A model generated the notes under the pieces. That model saw only the letters and a program-made list of their open reading frames with translations. It ran no database searches and was not told the DNA's origin. A stretch of DNA of 10,767 nt, from contig JAOZSN010000103.1 in assembly GCA_029939635.1 (NCBI GenBank), positions 1 through 10,767 of the forward strand, given 5' to 3'. This stretch comes from Deltaproteobacteria bacterium (GTDB lineage: Bacteria; Desulfobacterota; Desulfobulbia; Desulfobulbales; SURF-16). Both the position numbers and the translations under genes were made by a program. Shown in pieces: positions 5,408 to 10,767 of this stretch (positions are counted from its first letter, which is position 1; the number at the start of each line of letters is the position of its first letter).

Positions 5408-6712
5408 ATGGAAGTAAGTATCGAAGAAACAGGAGAGCTGTCTAGGGCCATTACCGTTGTTGTCCCAGAAAAAGACGTGAAAAAACGTTTAAAGAAGGCA
5501 TACAAGAAATTGGCCTCTGAGGTCACCATTAAAGGCTTTCGTAAAGGCAAGGTGCCCCAGAAGATTCTTGAGAAGAGTTATGGCGAGTCTGTTCATAACG
5601 AGGTTGCCGATGAGCTGGTACAGGAGACCTATTTTGATGTTTTGGGTGATAGTGACCTTGAAGCAGTGGTACATCCTGATATTCGTTCCCATATTTTTGA
5701 TGATGCCGGAACCTTCACCTATGTTGCTGAGATTGATATCAAGCCGGAGTTTGAATTAGGTGACTATAAGGAACTTGATATTGAGTTGCCTGAGTTCGTT
5801 ATTGATGAGTCCGCGGTGGATAGTCGTCTTGAGGAGTTGCGCCAAGAGCATGCTCCGTTAAAAACCGTGGAAGGACGTGCTTCTGCAGATGGTGATGTGT
5901 TGACCATTGATTTCACTGCCAAGAAAGACGGTAAGCCCATGGACAATGTGCATGGTAACGATTATGGCGTGGATATTGGCTCTGGCAAGAATGGTGTTGA
6001 GTTTGAGCAGGCCCTTGTTGGCCTTAATTGTGGTGACGAAACCACTAAGACCATTGATTTCCCTGCGGATTTTTCCAATCAATTGCTGGCCGGTGGTGAG
6101 GTGGAATTTCACATTACGGTTAAAGATATCAAGGAGCGTATTCTGGCTGAATTAGACGATGATTTTGCCCAGGAGGTGAGTGCGGATTTTAAGACCCTTG
6201 ATGACCTCAAAAAAGATATTCGTGACAAGATGGTCAAGGAGCACGAGGATAAAAGTTCTGGTGATCTGGTTGATGTGATTATGCTTAAGCTTATGGAAAA
6301 TCATACCTTCCCCACCCCAGAGCGCCTGGTCGCCTATGAGGTAGCCCAGCATGTCAAGCAGCTTGAGGATACCCTGGAAAAGCAGGGCATGGATATGGAG
6401 GCTGCTGGCCTTGATCGTGATAAGTTGATGGAAGACTATAAGGGTGATGCTGAGAAACGGGTAAAGGGCGACTTTATTTTAAAGAAAATCGCTGAGGTAG
6501 AAGATATCAAGGTTGCTGATGAGGATATGACTGCCGCCTTTACCCGTATTGGGGAGCAATATTCCATGACTGTTGAGCAGGTAAAGCAGTATTTTGCCCG
6601 TCGTGAAGATCTGTTGCCCCTCATGCATGAGATCTTAAATGAAAAAATAGTTGAGTTCCTCCGTAACGCCAGCAATATCACCTATGTGCCTGCTGCCAAA
6701 GAAGCTGAATAA
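5408..6712 (+). CDS. tig: Trigger factor (ribosome-associated chaperone and prolyl isomerase)
   Basis: The 434-residue protein binds the large ribosomal subunit at the tunnel exit and shields nascent chains. It matches the usual length (about 430). The N-terminal ribosome-binding domain carries the signature GFRKGKVP (43-50). A peptidyl-prolyl isomerase domain of FKBP type follows (about 155-240, beginning DGDVLTIDFTAKKDGKP), then the helical chaperone arms to the C terminus. The frame is open further upstream through the tRNA gene, but the start at 5408 is clear: AAGGAAGA sits 7 bases before it and MEVSIEETGELSR is a normal TF N terminus. It heads the tig-clpP-clpX-lon cluster, with 97 bases before clpP. 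A weak promoter-like pair (GTAACT at 5288, TATAGC at 5311) precedes the hairpin upstream. Whether tig has its own promoter or is read from the tRNA is open. Confidence 0.97.
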   Translation: MEVSIEETGELSRAITVVVPEKDVKKRLKKAYKKLASEVTIKGFRKGKVPQKILEKSYGESVHNEVADELVQETYFDVLGDSDLEAVVHPDIRSHIFDDAGTFTYVAEIDIKPEFELGDYKELDIELPEFVIDESAVDSRLEELRQEHAPLKTVEGRASADGDVLTIDFTAKKDGKPMDNVHGNDYGVDIGSGKNGVEFEQALVGLNCGDETTKTIDFPADFSNQLLAGGEVEFHITVKDIKERILAELDDDFAQEVSADFKTLDDLKKDIRDKMVKEHEDKSSGDLVDVIMLKLMENHTFPTPERLVAYEVAQHVKQLEDTLEKQGMDMEAAGLDRDKLMEDYKGDAEKRVKGDFILKKIAEVEDIKVADEDMTAAFTRIGEQYSMTVEQVKQYFARREDLLPLMHEILNEKIVEFLRNASNITYVPAAKEAE

Positions 6713-6757
6713 CAGGGTCTTTGAAATGTAGTTTGTTGGCTGAAAATAAGAGATGTA

Positions 6758-6791
6758 ATAGAGTCACCAGCATTGATGCTGGTGACTCTAT
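6758..6791 (+). promoter_or_regulatory. Perfect inverted repeat in the clpP leader
   Basis: Bases 6758-6773 are an exact reverse complement of 6776-6791, giving a 16-bp palindrome with the core GAGTCACCAGCA / TGCTGGTGACTC and an effective TTGA loop. The second arm ends 5 bases before the AAGGAG ribosome-binding site of clpP. There is no T-run after it on either strand, so it is not a canonical terminator. It may be an mRNA-stabilising 5' hairpin, a processing site between tig and clpP, a translation-control structure or a DNA operator. The fold is seen; the role is not. Confidence 0.6.
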
Positions 6792-6796
6792 ATGAA

Positions 6797-6802
6797 AAGG
6801 AG
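6797..6802 (+). promoter_or_regulatory. Shine-Dalgarno site that sets the clpP start
   Basis: AAGGAG lies 7 bases before the ATG at 6810. An earlier in-frame ATG at 6792 overlaps this site and would add six residues (MKRRRY) absent from normal ClpP N termini, so 6810 is taken as the real start. Confidence 0.85.
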
Positions 6803-6809
6803 AAGATAC

Positions 6810-7412
6810 ATGAGTCTTGTACCCATGGTTGTAGAGCAAACCCCACGGGGTGAGCGCGCCTATGATATTTATTCCCGTTTGTTAAAGGAGCGTATCATCT
6901 TTCTGGGCACCCAGGTCAATGATGATATTGCTAACCTGATCATTGCCCAGCTTCTCTTTTTAGAGGCTGATGACCCCGATAAGGATATCACTTTTTATAT
7001 TAATTCCCCAGGTGGTTCTGTTAGTGCTGGTTTGGCGATTTATGATACTATGCAGTACATTAAATGTGATATTGTAACCTTATGTATGGGACAGGCTGCC
7101 AGTATGGGTGCTTTTTTGCTCGCTGCCGGGAGTAATGGCAAGCGCCATTCACTGCCTAATTCTCGCATTATGATCCATCAGCCCATGGGCGGTTTTTCCG
7201 GCCAGGCATCGGATGTAGACATTCATGCCCGGGAAATTCTGCGTATGCGGGAAGATCTCAATAAGATGCTGGCCCATCATACTGGCCAGACATTAAAGAG
7301 AATTGCGAAAGATACCGATCGTGATTACTATATGAGTCCAGTTGAGGCCGAGAAGTATGGCATCATTGATAAGGTGCTGACCCAAAGAGAACTTACACCA
7401 GAGGAAGGCTGA
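6810..7412 (+). CDS. clpP: ATP-dependent Clp protease proteolytic subunit
   Basis: This 200-residue serine peptidase assembles into a two-ring tetradecamer that degrades proteins fed in by ClpX (and by ClpA or ClpC if present). The catalytic triad is Ser98 in GQAASMGA, His123 in MIHQP and Asp172 in DTDRD, at the same spacing as in characterised ClpP. The substrate-binding segment INSPGGSV is at 64-71. The N terminus MSLVPMVVEQTPRGERAYDI is the canonical short form, with essentially no propeptide. The start codon is fixed by the AAGGAG site upstream. Its stop codon is 2 bases before clpX, and the clpX ribosome-binding site (GAGGAAGG, 7401-7408) lies inside the last codons of clpP, so the two are translationally linked. 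A perfect hairpin in the leader may control stability or translation of this pair. Confidence 0.98.
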   Translation: MSLVPMVVEQTPRGERAYDIYSRLLKERIIFLGTQVNDDIANLIIAQLLFLEADDPDKDITFYINSPGGSVSAGLAIYDTMQYIKCDIVTLCMGQAASMGAFLLAAGSNGKRHSLPNSRIMIHQPMGGFSGQASDVDIHAREILRMREDLNKMLAHHTGQTLKRIAKDTDRDYYMSPVEAEKYGIIDKVLTQRELTPEEG

Positions 7413-7414
7413 TT

Positions 7415-8671
7415 ATGGCCGGAGATCATACCGACGATATTGATGTGCTCTGTTCGTTTTGTGGCAAAAGTCAGGAAGAGGTAAAAAAACTCATTGCCGG
7501 ACCTAATGTCTATATCTGTGATGAGTGTATTGACCTTTGTAATGACATTGTTCGTGAGGATCGCCAGAAGGATGCTCCTGATCAGGATACTTCCCTGCTT
7601 AAACCCCGAGATATCAAGAGCCATCTCGATGAATATATTGTAGGCCAGGAGCAGGCCAAGCGCATCATGTCAGTGGCTGTGCATAATCACTATAAGCGGG
7701 TGGGTGCGAACTACGCCAATGAGGCTGGTGATGTTGAGCTGCAAAAGTCAAACATCATTCTTATTGGACCCACTGGCAGTGGTAAGACCCTGGTGGCCCA
7801 GACCCTGGCCAAGGTGCTTAATGTGCCCTTTGCCATGGCCGACGCCACCACCCTGACTGAGGCTGGTTATGTGGGTGAGGATGTTGAGAATATTCTTGTC
7901 AATCTACTGCAGGCCTCTGATCATGACGTGGAAAAGGCTGAGCGCGGCATTATCTATATTGATGAAATTGATAAGATTGCCCGCAAATCAGATTCTGCCT
8001 CCATCACCCGTGACGTTTCCGGTGAAGGTGTCCAGCAGGCCTTGTTAAAGATAATTGAAGGAACCGTGGCCAGTATCCCACCAAAGGGGGGGCGTAAGCA
8101 TCCCCAGCAGGATTATGTCCGTATTGATACCACCAATGTCCTCTTTATAGTTGGTGGCGCCTTTGTTGGTCTTGATAGTGTTATCAAACGCCGTACGGGT
8201 ACCAAGTCCATGGGTTTTGGCGGCAAGGTAGTGGGTGAAACGAAAAAGAGCATGGGTGAGGTGTTGACCGATGTGCAGCCCGAGGATCTCTTGCAGTTTG
8301 GTCTTATTCCTGAGTTAGTTGGCCGTTTGCCGGTTATTTCTACCATGGAGGAACTCTCTGAGGACGATTTGATTCGCATCCTGCAAGAACCCAAAAATGC
8401 GCTGACCAAGCAGTATCAAAAACTGTTTGAGTTTGAGGATGTTCGCCTCCGTTTCACTGAAGGAGCTTTAACTGCCATTGCCCAGCAGGCCATTAAACGT
8501 AAGTCCGGGGCGCGTGGATTGCGTTCGGTGCTGGAGAAAGCCATGCTTGAGGTAATGTACGAACTGCCCTCTGAAGAAAATGTTAAAGAGTGCGTGGTCA
8601 GTGAGCAGGTTATCCTTAATGGTGATTACCCGGTTATTCTCTATGAGAACGAGACCAAGAAAAGTGCCTAA
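7415..8671 (+). CDS. clpX: ATP-dependent Clp protease ATP-binding subunit ClpX
   Basis: The 418-residue AAA+ unfoldase forms a hexamer that recognises tagged substrates (for example ssrA-tagged proteins), unfolds them and threads them into ClpP. The N-terminal zinc-binding domain has Cys13, Cys16, Cys35 and Cys38. The AAA+ core shows Walker A GPTGSGKT (118-125), pore loop GYVGED (151-156), Walker B with Asp183-Glu184 in YIDEIDKIA, the RKH substrate loop (227-229), the ClpP-docking tripeptide as MGF (266-268) and the sensor-2 KSGARGLRS segment. MGF replaces the IGF or LGF of well-studied ClpX, a conservative change in the ClpP-binding loop. Length and order match the family fully. It is co-transcribed with clpP and followed by a strong terminator. 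Confidence 0.98.
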   Translation: MAGDHTDDIDVLCSFCGKSQEEVKKLIAGPNVYICDECIDLCNDIVREDRQKDAPDQDTSLLKPRDIKSHLDEYIVGQEQAKRIMSVAVHNHYKRVGANYANEAGDVELQKSNIILIGPTGSGKTLVAQTLAKVLNVPFAMADATTLTEAGYVGEDVENILVNLLQASDHDVEKAERGIIYIDEIDKIARKSDSASITRDVSGEGVQQALLKIIEGTVASIPPKGGRKHPQQDYVRIDTTNVLFIVGGAFVGLDSVIKRRTGTKSMGFGGKVVGETKKSMGEVLTDVQPEDLLQFGLIPELVGRLPVISTMEELSEDDLIRILQEPKNALTKQYQKLFEFEDVRLRFTEGALTAIAQQAIKRKSGARGLRSVLEKAMLEVMYELPSEENVKECVVSEQVILNGDYPVILYENETKKSA

Positions 8672-8736
8672 AAAGCAGTGTTCAGAAGACCGGAACCAAC
8701 AGTTAGGATTGTTTTTGATTTGAATTACGCTTTTGT

Positions 8737-8840
8737 ATTTTTAAATATTTGATGCCACCGTAAATGATGTTTGTTTTCAGCATCGTTTGTGGTGGCATTT
8801 TTGTTTGTCTCTCACTCTATCTCCTGATTTTTAAATATTT
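8737..8840. repeat. 14-base direct repeat flanking the clpX terminator
   Basis: ATTTTTAAATATTT occurs exactly at 8737-8750 and again at 8827-8840. The first copy directly precedes the terminator stem; the second ends 18 bases before the lon start codon. The repeat is all A and T and contains a small palindrome (AAATATTT). It could be a duplicated site next to lon, or the flanking duplication left by insertion or slippage of the segment carrying the terminator. Confidence 0.5.
8752..8808 (+). terminator. Strong intrinsic terminator after clpX
   Basis: An uninterrupted 18-pair stem (with three G-U pairs) is formed by 8752-8769 and 8781-8798, based on ATGCCACC with GGTGGCAT and then AAATGATG with CATCGTTT. 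The loop is 11 bases, and the stem is followed by a T-rich run (TTTTTGTTTGT). It begins 80 bases after the clpX stop and should end the tig/clpPX transcript, leaving lon to be read from its own promoter in the roughly 50 bases before its start. Confidence 0.85.
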
Positions 8841-8858
8841 ATACATTGAGTTAACTTC

Positions 8859-10767
8859 ATGAAAAAATACCCCATGATGCCCTTACGGGATATTGTTCTC
8901 TTTCCCCATATGGTTGCCCCTTTAGTGGTTGGTCGTAAAAAATCTATTGCTGCACTTGAACAAGCCATGGCTGATAAGTCAGAAATTTTTCTGGCCACCC
9001 AGAAGGATGGTTCTGTTGATGACCCAGACCTGGAAGGGGTACATGAAATGGGCACTATTGCCGGAGTTTTACAGCTCTTGCGACTACCTGATGGCACTAT
9101 CAAAGCCTTGGTGGAGGGGCGACGACGGGCTAGAGTGATTGAGTATTTTCAGGAAGGAGACCTTATCGAGGTAGAGCTGGAAGAATTTGTTGAGGAAACC
9201 CTGCCCGATGGCGAGATCGAAGCGTATATGCGTGAGATTATGACCTCTTTTCAGTTGTATCGAAAATTTAACAAAAAGATACCCAAAGAGGTTGCAGCGT
9301 CTTTAAACAAGGTTAACGATGCTGGAAAATTTGTTGATATTCTGGCCTCCCACATGCCTTTGAAGACAGCTGAAAAGCAGGATCTCCTTGTTCTTACCCA
9401 CATCACCGAGCGGCTTGAAGCGGTTTTGGCCCTCCTTCATCGGGAAAATGAGATTGCCAGCCTTGAGGCATCTATTCGTAGTAGGGTCAAGAAGAAGATG
9501 GATAAGACCCAGAAGGATTATTATCTGGCAGAGCAACTCCGTGTCATTCATAAGGAAATGGGCCAGACCGACGACCCAGCCACAGAGATGAATGAGTTGC
9601 ATGAACAGATTGGTAAGAAGAAATTACCAAAGGTGGCAAGAGAAAAGATAGACAAAGAGTTTAAAAAGCTAAAAATGATGCCTCCCATGTCAGCGGAGGC
9701 CACGGTGGTTCGTAATTATATTGACATCATCATTAATCTGCCCTGGTTTAGCAAAAGTCGCAGCAAGATCGATATCATTGGTGCTGAAAAGGTACTTGAT
9801 GAGGATCATTTTGGTCTGGCCGATCCCAAGGAACGTATCTTGGAGTATCTGGCGGTGCAGTCCCAGGTTAAGAAGATTAAAGGCCCCATCCTCTGTCTGG
9901 TGGGTCCTCCAGGTGTTGGTAAGACCTCTTTGTCAAAATCGGTGGCGCGTGCCATGGGGCGTAAATTTGTGCGCCTCTCCCTTGGGGGGGTGCGTGATGA
10001 GGCTGAGATTCGCGGTCATCGGCGTACCTATATCGGTGCTATGCCTGGTAAGATCACCCAGTCTTTGCAGAAGGTGAAGGTTAATAACCCGGTTTTTTGT
10101 CTCGATGAGATCGATAAGATGTCCACTGATTTTCGTGGCGACCCCTCCTCTGCCCTGTTGGAAGTGTTAGATCCGGAGCAAAATAACACCTTTAATGATC
10201 ATTATTTGGATCTTGATTACGATCTATCTGATGTTTTTTTTATAACTACGGCTAATAATCTTCCTGCCATTCCTGGCCCATTGCGTGACAGGATGGAGGT
10301 GATTCAGCTTAATGGCTATACTGAGGAGGATAAGCTGCAGATCGCTAATGGCTATCTGGTGCCAAAGCAGCTTAAAGAGAATGGTTTTGGCCCTAAAGAT
10401 ATAAGCTTTATGGATAAATCTCTTCTTGAGATTATTCGCCGTTATACCAGAGAGGCGGGGGTACGAAATCTTGAACGTACTGTTGCCTCTATCTGTCGCA
10501 AGGTCGCCCGTGACCGATTGGCCAAGAAGAAAAAGGATAAAAAATATCGTATTACTGAGGCTGCGGTCGTGAAATATCTTGGCCCACCAAAGCATAGGTT
10601 TGGCTTGGCCGAAGAAGAGGATCATGTGGGTCTATCCACCGGTCTGGCCTGGACTCAGGTGGGTGGTGACATTCTGCAGATTGAGACGGTTCTTATGCCT
10701 GGGCATGGTAAGCTCACCATCACCGGTAAATTAGTCGAGGTAATGCAGGAGTCGGCTCAGGCAGCTT
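8859..10767 (+). CDS. lon: ATP-dependent protease Lon, 5' part (cut by window edge)
   Basis: The first 636 codons of the cytoplasmic AAA+ serine protease Lon are present, out of about 800 in the family. The N-terminal substrate-binding domain begins MMPLRDIVLFPHMVAPLVVG. The AAA+ module has Walker A GPPGVGKT (349-356), Walker B FCLDE (413-417) and a sensor-2 arginine near 536 in REAGVRNLER. The start of the protease domain is visible (GLAWTQVGGDILQIET, from 595). By alignment with E. coli Lon the catalytic serine and lysine would lie beyond the window edge, so activity cannot be judged. The frame is open throughout. The ATG at 8859 has only a weak TGAG about 8 bases upstream; ATG codons at 8874 and 8877 are possible alternatives. 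Lon removes misfolded proteins and unstable regulators, and a heat-responsive promoter is common for lon, though I could not identify one with confidence. Confidence 0.97.
   Translation, partial: MKKYPMMPLRDIVLFPHMVAPLVVGRKKSIAALEQAMADKSEIFLATQKDGSVDDPDLEGVHEMGTIAGVLQLLRLPDGTIKALVEGRRRARVIEYFQEGDLIEVELEEFVEETLPDGEIEAYMREIMTSFQLYRKFNKKIPKEVAASLNKVNDAGKFVDILASHMPLKTAEKQDLLVLTHITERLEAVLALLHRENEIASLEASIRSRVKKKMDKTQKDYYLAEQLRVIHKEMGQTDDPATEMNELHEQIGKKKLPKVAREKIDKEFKKLKMMPPMSAEATVVRNYIDIIINLPWFSKSRSKIDIIGAEKVLDEDHFGLADPKERILEYLAVQSQVKKIKGPILCLVGPPGVGKTSLSKSVARAMGRKFVRLSLGGVRDEAEIRGHRRTYIGAMPGKITQSLQKVKVNNPVFCLDEIDKMSTDFRGDPSSALLEVLDPEQNNTFNDHYLDLDYDLSDVFFITTANNLPAIPGPLRDRMEVIQLNGYTEEDKLQIANGYLVPKQLKENGFGPKDISFMDKSLLEIIRRYTREAGVRNLERTVASICRKVARDRLAKKKKDKKYRITEAAVVKYLGPPKHRFGLAEEEDHVGLSTGLAWTQVGGDILQIETVLMPGHGKLTITGKLVEVMQESAQAA

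Noticed and set aside
6792..6809. Earlier ATG for clpP giving an MKRRRY extension
   Set aside because: This stretch contains the AAGGAG ribosome-binding site of the ATG at 6810, and canonical ClpP begins at the second methionine.
10224..10625. 133-codon minus-strand reading frame opposite lon
   Set aside because: It lies wholly within the conserved AAA+ region of lon and shows no protein family features.

Overview
The window holds ordinary bacterial housekeeping genes in an arrangement typical of Desulfobacterota (the former Deltaproteobacteria), most likely a sulfate-reducer-type lineage such as Desulfobulbales. The basis is gene order (tRNA-Leu, tig, clpP, clpX, lon; divergent lysS, lolC/E, lolD), moderate GC content by eye, and the short core-MetE-like protein, a type I associate with anaerobic deltaproteobacteria. 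The species assignment is inference.

Left half (37-4780), minus strand. Reading right to left: a 355-residue zinc-type methionine-synthase-like methyltransferase, lysyl-tRNA synthetase (lysS), a lipoprotein-releasing permease (lolC/E family) and its ATPase (lolD). The last two form the inner-membrane ABC machine that extracts lipoproteins bound for the outer membrane. The genes are separated by 130, 104 and 49 bases. The first two gaps each contain an inverted pair of 7-base tandem-repeat arrays, with different heptamers, so lysS is bracketed by two such elements.

Centre (4781-5193). A 413-base divergent intergenic region holds possible promoters for both directions and a strongly structured stretch of about 190 bases that I cannot assign to a known RNA. 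It is followed by a complete tRNA-Leu with anticodon UAG and an encoded CCA end.

Right half (5194-10767), plus strand, a protein-quality-control cluster: trigger factor (tig), the ClpP protease subunit, its ClpX unfoldase and the first 636 codons of Lon, cut by the window edge before its catalytic serine. TF folds nascent chains at the ribosome, ClpXP degrades tagged or unfolded proteins, and Lon removes misfolded and regulatory proteins. clpP and clpX are 2 bases apart and surely co-transcribed. A perfect 16-bp inverted repeat sits directly before the clpP ribosome-binding site. A strong intrinsic terminator separates clpX from lon, so lon probably has its own promoter.

I see no phage, insertion sequence, CRISPR array, defence system or novel gene cassette. 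The items worth a second look are non-coding: the two heptamer-repeat elements, the structured region before the tRNA, the clpP leader hairpin, and a 14-base direct repeat around the clpX terminator.
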